NCBI GenBank assembly: GCA_025360965.1
Contig: JANYBC010000037.1
Coordinates: forward strand, 1 to 64,000
Direction: 5' to 3'
Source: Anaeromyxobacter sp.
Lineage (GTDB): Bacteria > Myxococcota > Myxococcia > Myxococcales > Anaeromyxobacteraceae
DNA length: 64,000 nucleotides
Shown here: positions 52,578-64,000 of the stretch, one piece after another
Layout: each line of letters starts with the position of its first letter
Numbering within the stretch: the first letter of the stretch is position 1
The notes under the pieces: generated by a model
Databases searched by the model: none
The model's input: only the letters and a program-made list of their open reading frames with translations
What the model was told of the DNA's origin: nothing
Program-made: the position numbers and the translations under genes

Positions 52578-53468
52578 TTGTCCGGACAGATCGCCCCCGT
52601 GCTGGTCACTGGCGCCACCGGCAACGTGGGCCGCCACGTCGCCGAAGGGCTTCGAGGCATCGGCGTGCCCTTCGTGGCAGGAGGAACCGACGCGGGACGG
52701 CTCCGGCGTCTGCTCGGAGAGGGCGTCGACACCCGGCACCTCGACCTGGCCGATCCGCGAACCTATGGGGACGCCGTTCAGGGTATTCGTGGTCTGTTCC
52801 TGCTCAGGCCACCGCCCATCGCCAACGTGAGAGAGACCTTGAACCTGCTCATCGACCAGGCCATCGCGGCGGGCGTCGAGCACGTGACCTTCCTCTCGGT
52901 CGACGGCGCCGACCGTCAACGCTGGGTGCCGCACCACGCCGTCGAGGGGCACCTGCGAGACCGGGGCGTCTCCGCGACGATCCTCAGGCCCGGATTCTTC
53001 GCCCAGAACCTCGGCGACGCCTACGCCGCCGACATCCGGGACCACGACGAGATCTACGTCCCTGCCGGCAGCGGTCGCGTTTCCTTCGTGGACGTGCGGG
53101 ACGTCGGGGAGCTGGCGGCGCGCACCTTCGTCGACGCTTCCCTTCGACGCCAGGCGTGGACGCTCACCGGCCCGGCGGCGGTCAGCTTCGACGAGGTTGC
53201 AGCGGTCCTCTCCACGGCCCTGGGTCGCTCCATCCGCTACCGGCCGGCCAGCATCCCTGGCTACGCACTCCACCTTCGTCGGCGCCGCCTGCCGTGGATG
53301 CAGGTGCTGGTTCAGTCGGTCCTGCACGTCGGGCTTCGCCACGGGAACGCAGCCCACGTCGATCCGGCGCTGGGCCAGTTGCTGGGCCGTCCGCCGCGGA
53401 CCGTCCGCCAGTACGTCGCCGACCACCTGGCGCTCTGGAAGGCCCGCAGCCAGTGTAGTGGACGCTGA
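52578..53468 (+). CDS. NmrA-like NAD(P)-binding protein
   Basis: This 296-residue atypical short-chain dehydrogenase has the N-terminal VLVTGATGNVGRHVAEGL motif, a mid-region ILRPGFFAQNLGDAYAADI and SFVDVRDVGELAARTF. The Tyr-x-x-x-Lys catalytic pair is not evident, as in NmrA/HSCARG redox-sensing or quinone-interacting members. Translation is read from TTG 52578. Codon use is less biased than in its neighbours, so recent acquisition is possible. It lies 18 bases upstream of the methyltransferase. Confidence 0.8.
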   Translation: MSGQIAPVLVTGATGNVGRHVAEGLRGIGVPFVAGGTDAGRLRRLLGEGVDTRHLDLADPRTYGDAVQGIRGLFLLRPPPIANVRETLNLLIDQAIAAGVEHVTFLSVDGADRQRWVPHHAVEGHLRDRGVSATILRPGFFAQNLGDAYAADIRDHDEIYVPAGSGRVSFVDVRDVGELAARTFVDASLRRQAWTLTGPAAVSFDEVAAVLSTALGRSIRYRPASIPGYALHLRRRRLPWMQVLVQSVLHVGLRHGNAAHVDPALGQLLGRPPRTVRQYVADHLALWKARSQCSGR

Positions 53469-53486
53469 CCCCTCCGGGAGGTGACC

Positions 53487-54305
<819 letters not shown>

Positions 54306-54417
54306 GCGCCTTGATTTTCCTCGAAGGGATGCGTGGACGTGCGGCGCGCCGGCGTGCTTTCATCACCGTCCCGCAGCCGCATCCGGATCTCATCGACCCC
54401 AAGAGGAGACGCCCGCC

Positions 54418-56040
54418 ATGGCGACCCCCACGTTCCAGTACCACGACCCGTTCCCGCTCTCCCACGACGAGACCACCTACCGGCTCATCGGCAAGGAGGG
54501 CGTGCAGGTCGCCTCCTTCGAGGGGCAGCCGGTCCTCAAGGTGGCGCCGGCCGCGCTCACCACGCTGGCGCGCGAGGCCATGCGCGAGTGCCAGTTCTTC
54601 CTGCGCAAGGCGCACAACGAGCAGGTCGCCAAGATCCTCTCCGACCCGGAGGCCTCGCAGAATGACAAGGGGGTGGCGCTGGCCTTCCTGCGCAACGCCC
54701 AGATCGCGGCGCGCGGCGAGCTGCCCATCTGCCAGGACACCGGCACCGCCACCGTCATGGGCAAGAAGGGGCAAGGAGTCTGGACCGGCGTCAAGGACGA
54801 GCAGTTCATCAGCCAGGGGATCTGGGAGACCTACCAGCAGCAGAACCTGCGCTACTCCCAGACCAGCGCGCTGACGCTCTACGAGGAGAAGAACACCGGC
54901 GACAACCTGCCGGCCCAGGTCGACCTGTACGCCACGCCCGGCGCCGAGTACAAGTTCCTCTTCGTCGCCAAGGGCGGCGGGTCGGCCAACAAGACCATGC
55001 TCTGGCAGGAGACCAAGGCGCTGCTCAACCCGGTGACCCTGGAGAAGTTCCTCGTCGACAAGATGAAGCACCTCGGCACCGCGGCCTGCCCGCCGTACCA
55101 CATCGCCATCGCCATCGGCGGCACCTCGGCCGAGGCCTGCCTCAAGACCGTCAAGCTGGCCTCGACCAAGTACTACGACGGCCTCCCCACCCAGGGCGGC
55201 GCCACCGGCCAGGCCTTCCGCGACCTCGAGCTGGAGCAGAAGCTCCAGGAGGCGGCCAACAAGCTCGGCATCGGGGCCCAGTTCGGCGGGAAGTACTTCT
55301 CCCACGACGTCCGCGTGGTGCGGCTGCCGCGCCACGGCGCCTCCTGCCCGGTCGGCAAGGGCGTCTCCTGCTCGGCCGACCGGAACATCAAGGCCAGGAT
55401 CGACAAGGACGGCCTCTGGCTCGAGGAGCTCGACCACGATCCGGGCCGGCTCATCCCGGCCGAGTTCAAGACCGGCAAGCACGAGCACGGCGTCAAGATC
55501 GACCTGAACCGGCCCATGAAGGAGATCCAGGCCGAGCTCTCCAGGCACCCGGTCTCCACGCCGCTGCTCCTCAACGGCACCCTGGTGGTGGCGCGCGACA
55601 TCGCCCACGCCAGGTTCAAGGAGCTGATCGACGCCGGCAAGGGCGTGCCGCAGTACCTGAAGGACCACCCGGTCTACTACGCCGGCCCGGCCAAGACCCC
55701 GCCCGGCAAGCCATCCGGCTCCTTCGGCCCGACCACGGCCGGGCGCATGGACTCCTACGTCGACCTGCTCCAGTCGCACGGCGCCTCGATGGTGATGATC
55801 GCCAAGGGGAACCGCTCGCAGCAGGTGACCGACGCGTGCAAGAAGCACGGCGGCTTCTACCTCGGCTCCATCGGCGGCCCGGCCGCGGTGCTGGCCGAGG
55901 AGAACATCAAGAAGGTCGAGGTCCTCGACTTCGCCGAGCTCGGGATGGAGGCGGTCTGGAAGATCCAGGTCGAGAACTTCCCGGCCTTCATCCTGGTCGA
56001 CGACAAGGGGACCGACTTCTTCAAGAAGCTCGGGGTCTAG
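54418..56040 (+). CDS. Fumarate hydratase, class I (iron-sulfur)
   Basis: This 540-residue enzyme interconverts fumarate and malate in the TCA cycle using an oxygen-labile 4Fe-4S cluster. Cluster ligands are in [17 protein letters not shown] and the conserved [20 protein letters not shown]; the middle has [20 protein letters not shown] and the C-terminal beta domain [20 protein letters not shown] with [18 protein letters not shown]. It is the single-chain FumA/B-like form. AGAGGAG precedes the ATG. The 112-base gap before it shows no obvious promoter. Confidence 0.94.
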   Translation: MATPTFQYHDPFPLSHDETTYRLIGKEGVQVASFEGQPVLKVAPAALTTLAREAMRECQFFLRKAHNEQVAKILSDPEASQNDKGVALAFLRNAQIAARGELPICQDTGTATVMGKKGQGVWTGVKDEQFISQGIWETYQQQNLRYSQTSALTLYEEKNTGDNLPAQVDLYATPGAEYKFLFVAKGGGSANKTMLWQETKALLNPVTLEKFLVDKMKHLGTAACPPYHIAIAIGGTSAEACLKTVKLASTKYYDGLPTQGGATGQAFRDLELEQKLQEAANKLGIGAQFGGKYFSHDVRVVRLPRHGASCPVGKGVSCSADRNIKARIDKDGLWLEELDHDPGRLIPAEFKTGKHEHGVKIDLNRPMKEIQAELSRHPVSTPLLLNGTLVVARDIAHARFKELIDAGKGVPQYLKDHPVYYAGPAKTPPGKPSGSFGPTTAGRMDSYVDLLQSHGASMVMIAKGNRSQQVTDACKKHGGFYLGSIGGPAAVLAEENIKKVEVLDFAELGMEAVWKIQVENFPAFILVDDKGTDFFKKLGV

Positions 56041-56060
56041 GCACACCCCCGCGCCCCGGC

Positions 56061-56100
56061 AGGCCCCGGAAGCCCTAACGGCAGCCAGGGCCTCGCTTTT
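56061..56100 (+). terminator. Terminator-like structure after fumarase
   Basis: AGGCCC (56061-56066) pairs with GGGCCT (56088-56093), with a GCC/GGC inner stem, and is followed by CGCTTTT (56094-56100). It separates the fumarase from the efflux operon. Confidence 0.5.
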
Positions 56101-56177
56101 CCCGGGCCTCGGAGAACACTTCTTCCCCCGGCCGGTGTTATTACCGCGTCGCACCTTCTCCCGTTCGGAGCCCGACC

Positions 56178-57446
56178 ATGTCGAAGCGCCTGCGCTACGC
56201 CCTCATCGCCGCCGCCGCGGTGCTCGTCGCCGCCGTCGGGATCTGGCGCTGGAGCGCCGGGAGCAAGCCCAAGTCGCAGATGGAGACCGCCAAGGTGGAG
56301 CGGGGGAAGATCGTCGCCAAGGTGACGGCCACCGGCACCCTCTCGGCGCTGGTCACCGTGCAGGTCGGCAGCCAGGTCTCGGGCCGGATCGCCGAGCTGC
56401 GCGCCGACTTCAACTCCACCGTCAAGAAGGGGCAGCTCATCGCCAAGATCGACGCGCAGCTCTTCCAGGCCACCGTGGAGCAGGCGCGGGCCAACCTGGT
56501 GGCGGCGCAGGGCAACCTGTCCAAGGCCAGGGCGCAGGCGGTCGACGCGGTCCGGCAGGCCGAGCGGGCCAAGGCGCTGGCGGCCAAGCAGCTCATCGCC
56601 CAGGCCGACGCCGACACCGCCGTCTCCAACGCCGACGCCCTGGCGGCCGGCGTGCAGGCCGCCGAGGGGCAGGTGGCCCAGGCCAAGGCCGCGCTCAACT
56701 CCGCCGACGTCAACCTCGCCTACACCGACATCCTCTCGCCGACCAACGGCGTGGTCATCTCGCGGAACGTCGACGTGGGCCAGACGGTGGCGGCCTCGCT
56801 CTCGGCGCCCACGCTCTTCGTCATCGCCGAGGATCTCGCCAAGATGCAGGTCGACACCAGCGTGGCCGAGGCCGACGTGGGGCGGCTGGGGGCCGGCATG
56901 GAGGCCAGCTTCACGGTCGACGCCTATCCGTCGGAGATCTTCCGCGGGCAGGTCCGCCAGATCCGGAACGCTCCGCAGACGGTGCAGAACGTGGTCACCT
57001 ACGACGCCGTCATCGACGTGGCCAACCCCGACCTCAAGCTCAAGCCCGGCATGACCGCCAACGTCACCTTCATCTACGCCGAGAAGGCAGACGTGCTGAA
57101 GGTGCCCAACGCGTCGCTCCGCTTCAAACCGCCGCCGGGCATGATGGGCGACGCTGGCGCGACCGGCCGCACCGGGCCGCGCCCCGAAGGGCAGGGGAGC
57201 CGAGCCGAGGGCGCCGGGGCCGGACCAGGGGGCAAGCCGGCCGGTCGCGGGACCGAGACCCTGGATCGCCGCACCGTCTGGGTGCTGAACGGCGGGGTAC
57301 CCTCGCCGGTGAAGGTCCGCACCGGCATCTCCGACGGCAGCTTCACCGAGGTGCTGGAGGGTGAGGTGGAGGCCGGGGCCGAGGTGATCGTGGACGCCGC
57401 CGGACCGCCGTCCGGCTTCGCCGCCGCCATGCGTCGGCCCTTCTAG
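56178..57446 (+). CDS. MacA-like periplasmic adaptor (HlyD/RND family)
   Basis: This 422-residue protein has an N-terminal membrane anchor (YALIAAAAVLVAAVGIW). A lipoyl-like half-motif (ATGTLSALVTVQVGSQVSGR) follows, then a coiled-coil hairpin (about 95-180, with EQARANLVAAQGNLSKARAQ), then beta-barrel and membrane-proximal domains (DILSPTNGVVISRNVDVGQT). A Gly/Arg-rich insert lies around residues 315-360. It would link the inner-membrane ABC pump to the TolC-like channel two genes on. The following ATPase starts 10 bases after its stop. Confidence 0.9.
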   Translation: MSKRLRYALIAAAAVLVAAVGIWRWSAGSKPKSQMETAKVERGKIVAKVTATGTLSALVTVQVGSQVSGRIAELRADFNSTVKKGQLIAKIDAQLFQATVEQARANLVAAQGNLSKARAQAVDAVRQAERAKALAAKQLIAQADADTAVSNADALAAGVQAAEGQVAQAKAALNSADVNLAYTDILSPTNGVVISRNVDVGQTVAASLSAPTLFVIAEDLAKMQVDTSVAEADVGRLGAGMEASFTVDAYPSEIFRGQVRQIRNAPQTVQNVVTYDAVIDVANPDLKLKPGMTANVTFIYAEKADVLKVPNASLRFKPPPGMMGDAGATGRTGPRPEGQGSRAEGAGAGPGGKPAGRGTETLDRRTVWVLNGGVPSPVKVRTGISDGSFTEVLEGEVEAGAEVIVDAAGPPSGFAAAMRRPF

Positions 57447-57455
57447 GAGCGGACC

Positions 57456-58187
57456 ATGGCCGAGCCGCTGGTCCGCCTCGAGGCGGTCACCAAGATCTAC
57501 CGGATGGGCGACGTCGAGCTGCGGGCGCTGGCGGGCGTGTCGCTCGATCTCCAGCCCGGCGACTTCACCGCCATCATGGGGGCCTCGGGCTCCGGCAAGT
57601 CGACCATGATGAACCTGCTCGGCTGCCTCGATCGGCCCACCGCCGGGCGGTACCTGCTCGGCGGGCAGGACATCTCCAGCCTCTCCAACGACGAGCTGGC
57701 GCGGCTGCGGAACCAGACCCTGGGCTTCGTCTTCCAGAACTTCAACCTGCTCTCCCGCACCAGCGCGCTGGAGAACGTCGAGCTGCCGCTGCTCTACTCC
57801 AACGTGCCGGCCGCCGAGCGTCGGGCCCGGGCCAGGGAGTCGCTGGAGCGGGTGGGCCTGGGCGACCGGCTCGACCACCACCCCAACCAGATGTCGGGTG
57901 GCCAGCAGCAGCGGGTCGCCATCGCCCGGGCGCTGGTCAACCGGCCACGCATCCTGCTGGCCGACGAGCCGACCGGCAACCTCGACTCGCGCACCAGCGA
58001 GGACGTCATGGCGCTCTTCCAGGCGCTGGGGCAGACCGGCATCACCGTCATCATCGTCACCCACGAGCCGGACATCGCCGCTTACGCGGCGCGGGTCATC
58101 ACCATGCGCGACGGGCTGGTCCGCTCCGACGTGCGCCAGGCGCCGCGGGCGGCCACCGCCCAGGCCGGCCAGGAGGGGCACCCGTGA
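57456..58187 (+). CDS. MacB/LolD-type ABC transporter ATPase
   Basis: This 243-residue ATPase has Walker A GASGSGKSTMMNLLGCLD, signature MSGGQQQRVAIARAL, Walker B ILLADEPTGNLDSRT and the switch His in VIIVTHEPDIAAYA. It powers the permease encoded next; the GTGA overlap (58184-58187) couples them. In E. coli MacB the ATPase and permease are one polypeptide; here they are separate. Confidence 0.92.
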   Translation: MAEPLVRLEAVTKIYRMGDVELRALAGVSLDLQPGDFTAIMGASGSGKSTMMNLLGCLDRPTAGRYLLGGQDISSLSNDELARLRNQTLGFVFQNFNLLSRTSALENVELPLLYSNVPAAERRARARESLERVGLGDRLDHHPNQMSGGQQQRVAIARALVNRPRILLADEPTGNLDSRTSEDVMALFQALGQTGITVIIVTHEPDIAAYAARVITMRDGLVRSDVRQAPRAATAQAGQEGHP

Positions 58188-59413
58188 GCTGGCTCATGAC
58201 GCTGCGGGTGGCCCTGCGGGCCCTGGGGCGCAACAAGCTGCGCTCCTTCCTGACCGGCCTCGGCGTGGTCATCGGCGTGGCCGCCGTCATCGCCATGGTG
58301 GCCATCGGCGACGGGGCCAAGGCCCGGGTCGAGCAGACCTTCGCCTCCATCGGCTCCAACATGCTCATCGTCCTCAACGGCTCGTCGCAGGGTGGCGGGG
58401 CCATGGGCGGCGCCGGCTCGCTCCCCTCGCTCACCTGGGACGACCTCAGGGCCATCCAGACCGAGCTCTCTGCGGTCCGGGAGGCGGCGCCGGTGCTGCG
58501 GGCCGGCTCGCAGGTGATGTCCGAGGACTCCAACTGGAACACCTCGATCCAGGGGACCACGCCCGACTTCCTGCGAGTGCGCAGCTGGCCGGTGGCGCTG
58601 GGCGCCGAGTTCACCCAGACCGACGTCGACGGCGGCATGAAGGTGGCGATGGTCGGGCAGACGGTCGTCGACAAGCTCTACGGCCCGAACGCCAACCCGG
58701 TCGGGCAGGTGGTCAGGGTCAAGAACATCCCCTTCGTCATCGTCGGCGTCCTGGCCAAGAAGGGCCAGTCCCCCTTCGGTCAGGACTTCGACGACGTGGT
58801 GCTGGTCCCGGTCAGCACCTTCCAGCAGAAGATCTCGGGGGGCTTGAAGAACTTCATCGCCGGGCAGATCGTGGTCAGCAGCCGGGGCGAGGACGGCAAC
58901 GCCCGCGCCCAGCAGCAGGTCCGCGGCCTGCTGCGGGATCGCCACCGGCTCTCGCTGGACGCCGACGACGACTTCCAGATCCGCAACCCCTCCGAGATCG
59001 CCAGCGCCCAGCAGGAGGGGACCAGGACCCTGACCACGCTGCTGATGGTCATCGCCGCGGTCTCGCTGCTGGTGGGCGGCATCGGCATCATGAACATCAT
59101 GCTGGTCTCGGTGACCGAGCGGACCCGGGAGATCGGGGTCCGCATGGCGGTGGGGGCCCGGGCCCGGGACATCCAGCTCCAGTTCCTGGTCGAGGCCCTG
59201 GCGCTCTCGGTGAGCGGCGGCCTGATCGGCGTGGCCACCGGGCTCGGCATCGCCGGCTGGCTGGCCAGCGCCTTCGGCTGGTCGATGCTGATCCGGCCCG
59301 ACGTGATCCTGATCGCGGTCGGCTTCTCCGGCCTGGTCGGCGTCGGCTTCGGCTTCTACCCGGCGCTCAAGGCCTCCCGCCTCGATCCCATCACCGCCCT
59401 GAGGTTCGAATGA
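58184..59413 (+). CDS. MacB-type ABC transporter permease
   Basis: This 409-residue FtsX/MacB-type permease has an N-terminal span (LRSFLTGLGVVIGVAAVIAM), a long periplasmic domain (about 45-270) and three C-terminal spans. It includes the conserved VGGIGIMNIMLVSVTERTRE segment that contacts the ATPase. Such pumps act as mechanotransmitters, moving substrates from the periplasm through the TolC channel. Its stop overlaps the ATG of the outer-membrane gene (ATGA). Confidence 0.92.
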   Translation: MSWLMTLRVALRALGRNKLRSFLTGLGVVIGVAAVIAMVAIGDGAKARVEQTFASIGSNMLIVLNGSSQGGGAMGGAGSLPSLTWDDLRAIQTELSAVREAAPVLRAGSQVMSEDSNWNTSIQGTTPDFLRVRSWPVALGAEFTQTDVDGGMKVAMVGQTVVDKLYGPNANPVGQVVRVKNIPFVIVGVLAKKGQSPFGQDFDDVVLVPVSTFQQKISGGLKNFIAGQIVVSSRGEDGNARAQQQVRGLLRDRHRLSLDADDDFQIRNPSEIASAQQEGTRTLTTLLMVIAAVSLLVGGIGIMNIMLVSVTERTREIGVRMAVGARARDIQLQFLVEALALSVSGGLIGVATGLGIAGWLASAFGWSMLIRPDVILIAVGFSGLVGVGFGFYPALKASRLDPITALRFE

Positions 59414-60678
59414 CCGCCCTGCTCGCCGCAGCCCTCCTGCTCGCCGCCGGCGCCAGCCCGGTCCTGACGCTCGACGAGGCGGTCAAGGTGGCTCGCCAGG
59501 GGCAGCCGACCCTGCGCCAGTCGCGCGCCGCCACCGCAGCCTCCGAGGCCCGCTCCGACGAGGCCCGCGCCGGCCTGCTGCCGAGGGTCGACGCCACCCT
59601 CGGCTACAGGCGGCTCAGCTCCAACGGCGCCGCCTTCACGGTGCCGGACAGCTGGAGCACGAGCGGGCGATGGGACGCCGGCCTGACCGCCTCGATGCTG
59701 GTCTGGGACTTCGGCGGGACCACCGGCCGCTACCGGTCGGCGCGCGAGGCGGCCAGCGCCCAGCGGGCCACCGAGCGGGCCACCACCGCCCAGGTGCTGC
59801 TCAACGTGCGGACCGCCTTCTTCGCGGCCCGCGCCCGCAAGGACCTGGTGGTGGTGGCCGAGGAGACTCTGGCCAACCAGGAGGCCCACCTGAAGCAGAT
59901 CCAGGGGTTCGTCGAGGTCGGCACCCGCCCCGAGATCGATCTCGCCCAGGCCCGCACCGAGCGGGCCAACGCCGAGGTCACCCGCATCGGCGCCAACGCC
60001 AACTACCAGACCGCCAAGGCCCAGCTCAACCAGGCCATGGGGATCGAGGCCAGCACCGAGTTCGACGTGGCCAACGACCAGCTGCCGGCGGTGGAGGGTG
60101 AGGACGGCTCGATCGAGGCGCTGCTCGAGGAGGGGCTCAGGGCCCGGCCCGAGGTGGCTGCGCTCGAGGCCCAGCAACGTGCCCAGGAGGCCCTGGTGAC
60201 CGCGGCCCGCGGCGGCTGGTTCCCGTCACTGGGCGTCTCGGCCGGCGTCAACGACACCGGCCCGGACATCACCTGGGGGCGGTCGCTCACCTGGAACTGG
60301 AACGCCGGGGCCACGCTCAGCTGGAACCTCTTCCAGGGCGGGATGACCCGGTCGCTGGTCCGCGAGGCCGAGGCCGGGCTGGAGACGGTGCGGGCGCAGC
60401 TGGCCAACCTCCGGCTGCAAGTCCGTCTCGAGCTGGAGCAGGCCCGCTTCGCGGTCAGCTCGGCCCGGGCCAAGCTGGTGGCGACCGGCGAGGCGCTGGC
60501 CGCGTCCCGGGACCGGCTGCGGCTGGCCGAGGGGCGCTACCAGGCCGGCTCGGGGAGCGCGCTCGAGCTGGGCGACGCCCAGCTCCAGGTGACGCTGGCG
60601 GGGGCCCAGCGGGTCGGGGCCGAGTACGATCTCTCGTCGGCGCGGGCCCAGCTGATGGCCTCGCTTGGCCGCCCGTAG
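59410..60678 (+). CDS. TolC-family outer-membrane efflux channel
   Basis: This 422-residue protein has a signal peptide (TALLAAALLLAAGASP). It has the two OEP repeats typical of TolC: LTLDEAVKVARQGQPTLRQS onward and the second half around residues 230-420 (GVNDTGPDITWGRSLTWNWN, SWNLFQGGMTRSLVREAEAG). Long helices rich in Ala/Glu/Gln/Arg form the periplasmic tunnel. It completes an adaptor-ATPase-permease-channel operon with no local regulator, so the substrate cannot be told. Confidence 0.9.
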   Translation: MTALLAAALLLAAGASPVLTLDEAVKVARQGQPTLRQSRAATAASEARSDEARAGLLPRVDATLGYRRLSSNGAAFTVPDSWSTSGRWDAGLTASMLVWDFGGTTGRYRSAREAASAQRATERATTAQVLLNVRTAFFAARARKDLVVVAEETLANQEAHLKQIQGFVEVGTRPEIDLAQARTERANAEVTRIGANANYQTAKAQLNQAMGIEASTEFDVANDQLPAVEGEDGSIEALLEEGLRARPEVAALEAQQRAQEALVTAARGGWFPSLGVSAGVNDTGPDITWGRSLTWNWNAGATLSWNLFQGGMTRSLVREAEAGLETVRAQLANLRLQVRLELEQARFAVSSARAKLVATGEALAASRDRLRLAEGRYQAGSGSALELGDAQLQVTLAGAQRVGAEYDLSSARAQLMASLGRP

Positions 60679-60785
60679 GAAGTTGTCCCCAAAACGGGCG
60701 TTCTGGTCGCCGTCGCGGTACACCTTGGTGACGGGCATTGCCTCCAAGGAGTGCTTCGACCTATTCCCCAAACCAGGAGCCCACC

Positions 60786-60995
60786 GTGAACGATACCTAC
60801 AAGCAGGTGAAGGATCGGCTCCGCACCCTCGACACCGTCCTGACACGTGGCGGCAACAGCAACCGTGACCTGGCGCAGGCGGTCTCCATGGTTCACCGGC
60901 TCGTGAAGAAGGGGGACCGCTCGCGTGAACCGAGCCCCGAGATCCTCCGCTCGCTCGACAAGGCCGAGGCCCTGGGGCGCTCCCTCAGCGCATAG
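60786..60995 (+). CDS. Small helical protein, function unknown
   Basis: This 69-residue protein starts at GTG 60786 behind AGGAG at six bases. It is strongly helical and charged (YKQVKDRLRTLDTVLTRGGN, AVSMVHRLVKKGDRSREPSP, LRSLDKAEALGRSLSA) with no Cys or membrane span. It is co-directional with and 63 bases before the ABC-F gene. No family is recognised. The 107-base gap before it shows no T-rich terminator after the channel gene. Confidence 0.55.
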   Translation: MNDTYKQVKDRLRTLDTVLTRGGNSNRDLAQAVSMVHRLVKKGDRSREPSPEILRSLDKAEALGRSLSA

Positions 60996-61058
60996 CCCCG
61001 CGGCAGGACCGCCGTGCGGTTCGAGACGCCCGGCCCGCCCGTGATATGGAGGGCCCCC

Positions 61059-63062
<2,004 letters not shown>

Positions 63063-63192
63063 GCCAGGTACCGACTCGGGCTCCCGGCTTCGCCAGGAAG
63101 CGTGTCGGTCGGTGTCGCCAGCGCCGCCCAGGACCCGTTGGGGTATTGCGCCACAATTCACAGGACGCAACCCTCCGCGATCTTTCGCCGCA

Positions 63193-63208
63193 CACAGTAT
63201 CCCACAGT
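63193..63208. promoter_or_regulatory. Direct CACAGT repeat, candidate operator
   Basis: CACAGT occurs twice, ten bases apart (one helical turn), within an ACAC-N11-GTGT frame at 63192-63210. It lies just upstream of the putative promoter, where an activator or repressor could sit. Confidence 0.35.
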
Positions 63209-63227
63209 GTAATCAAGCCCTTAGGTC

Positions 63228-63255
63228 TTGCCGTAGCGCTCCGCGGCATTAGGCT
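63228..63255 (+). promoter_or_regulatory. Possible sigma-70 promoter of the multiheme cytochrome gene
   Basis: TTGCCG (63228-63233) and TAGGCT (63250-63255) are 16 bases apart. Both match the consensus only partly, and TTGC..GGCTAT alternatives exist in the same stretch. Confidence 0.35.
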
Positions 63256-63257
63256 AT

Positions 63258-63278
63258 CCCCTGTTCAAGGGACAGGGG
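63258..63278 (+). promoter_or_regulatory. Leader hairpin before the multiheme cytochrome gene
   Basis: CCCCTGT and ACAGGGG pair perfectly around a 7-base loop (TCAAGGG), right at the predicted transcription start. An alternative pairing using the loop CAAGGG is possible. It might affect mRNA stability or act as an operator. Confidence 0.35.
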
Positions 63279-63339
63279 TGTCTGCGCACTTGCCCGCGCG
63301 CTCGATCTCCCCCGTCCGTCGACTTGAAGGGGTGACCAG

Positions 63340-64000
63340 GTGAGCATGAACGCCGACATTCGATTCCAGTCCCGAGCGGTCGTGGCCATGGCTTCGCTCC
63401 TGGCGCTGTTGGCCTGCGGAAAGAAGGATGACAGCAACCCGAACGCCTACACCAGCCCGACGCCGGACACCCACCGAGGCTTCCCCATCGCCAGCGGGGT
63501 CCATGCGGTCGACTGCGCAGGCTGCCACGGCACCGTCGCCCCCTTCAATCAGTTCGACTGCCTGGGCTGCCACACGGCGGTGCCGACGGCCGCGGTCCAC
63601 ACCACCACCGTCGGTTACGTCTTCGTCAGCTTCTCCTGCCTGACATGCCACGCCGATCCGACCACGCACCCGTTCGACCACAAGGGCATCACCACGTGCG
63701 CGAGCTGCCATGACGTCGGGAAGTTCTATGCCGCGCTGCCGCTGGCGGGGCGGATCCACCTCCCGCTCGCCGGCAAGGACTGCAACGCCTGCCACTCCCC
63801 GGCAACCTGGATCAGCATCAACGCGCCGGCCGGGGTGGTCGCCGATCCGCTCGCGGCCGTCACCGTGAACGCCCTGGTGGCGCGCTTCGCCGGCACCTCC
63901 ATCGTCCAGCTCACCCCCCGGTCGGAGGTCCTGCCCATGGGGATGAACCACGCCACCGCAGCGGTCGACATGGCCGGCCTGGCCTGCAGCGTCTGCCACC
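63340..64000 (+). CDS. Multiheme c-type cytochrome lipoprotein, truncated by the window edge
   Basis: The reading frame stays open to the last base. The N terminus is a lipoprotein signal ending LLALLAC (Cys 26 from GTG 63340, Cys 24 from ATG 63346). Six CXXCH motifs are visible in 220 residues (CAGCH, CLGCH, CLTCH, CASCH, CNACH, CSVCH), with scattered extra His that could be distal ligands. The dense spacing resembles periplasmic or surface multiheme cytochromes rather than the OmcA/MtrC layout upstream. GTG 63340 is preferred because AAGGGG lies seven bases before it. The remaining hemes are outside the window. Confidence 0.88.
   Translation, partial: MSMNADIRFQSRAVVAMASLLALLACGKKDDSNPNAYTSPTPDTHRGFPIASGVHAVDCAGCHGTVAPFNQFDCLGCHTAVPTAAVHTTTVGYVFVSFSCLTCHADPTTHPFDHKGITTCASCHDVGKFYAALPLAGRIHLPLAGKDCNACHSPATWISINAPAGVVADPLAAVTVNALVARFAGTSIVQLTPRSEVLPMGMNHATAAVDMAGLACSVCH

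Larger units (their letters stand above)
63063..63339. promoter_or_regulatory. Intergenic control region of the right-edge cytochrome gene
   Basis: No gene is present in these 277 bases. Visible elements are CACAGT repeats (63193-63208), a promoter-like pair (63228-63255), a hairpin at the expected start of transcription (63258-63278) and AAGGGG before the GTG at 63340. Confidence 0.4.

Overview
The window is very GC-rich, densely packed chromosomal DNA with GTG starts, many ATGA/GTGA stop-start overlaps and strong G/C bias at third codon positions. The gene content points to a myxobacterium of the Anaeromyxobacter type (Myxococcota): an OmcA/MtrC-type decaheme lipoprotein cytochrome, a second multiheme lipoprotein cytochrome at the right edge, System II (ResB/CcsA) cytochrome c maturation, a sigma-54 activator next to a fatty-acid oxidation operon, a RIO-type kinase and a GlnRS-YqeY fusion. 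This assignment is inferred from gene content, not from a database match. I saw no rRNA, tRNA, CRISPR array, prophage or insertion sequence.

Layout. 1-2400 is a small toxin-antitoxin cluster of visibly lower GC: an orphan VapB-like antitoxin, a three-gene operon led by a candidate Tse2-like ADP-ribosyltransferase toxin, and a RHH/MazF pair. 2474-10499 holds mixed housekeeping genes (EI24 membrane protein, PhzF isomerase, SPFH lipoprotein, SerA-type dehydrogenase, YihY protein, YebC, GMC oxidoreductase). 10700-11580 carries two tandem paralogous membrane proteins of unknown function. 11674-16972 is a purine acquisition cluster: xanthine phosphoribosyltransferase followed by a complete BMP-type nucleoside ABC transporter, closed by a terminator. 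17049-20072 is a divergent pair, phosphofructokinase and an unrecognised 588-residue protein. 20062-27750 is a fatty-acid beta-oxidation locus in the order of Bacillus fadNAE, with a divergent PrpR-N/sigma-54 activator, a good -24/-12 promoter and an upstream palindrome.

27751-34645 contains an orphan Imm8-like immunity gene between two copies of a 38-bp hairpin repeat, a RIO kinase, a CoA-disulfide reductase/rhodanese pair, a cyclophilin, an alcohol dehydrogenase and a one-domain asparaginase-like protein. 34737-43929 covers extracellular electron transfer and cytochrome maturation: decaheme cytochrome, RF3, DAHP synthase, and a lipoprotein-ResB-CcsA operon with an FNR-like box upstream. 43931-56040 has small secreted proteins, GlnRS-YqeY, a GNAT protein, glutathione peroxidase, a serine hydrolase, PepD, an NmrA-like protein, a methyltransferase and class I fumarase. 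56178-60678 is a four-gene MacAB-TolC-like efflux operon, followed by a 69-residue protein, an ABC-F ATPase and the truncated multiheme cytochrome.

Ten genes spread across the window, on both strands, have a TANNNT hexamer placed so that transcription would begin at or within a few bases of the start codon, with no Shine-Dalgarno sequence. This suggests leaderless translation is common here and helped to choose several starts.
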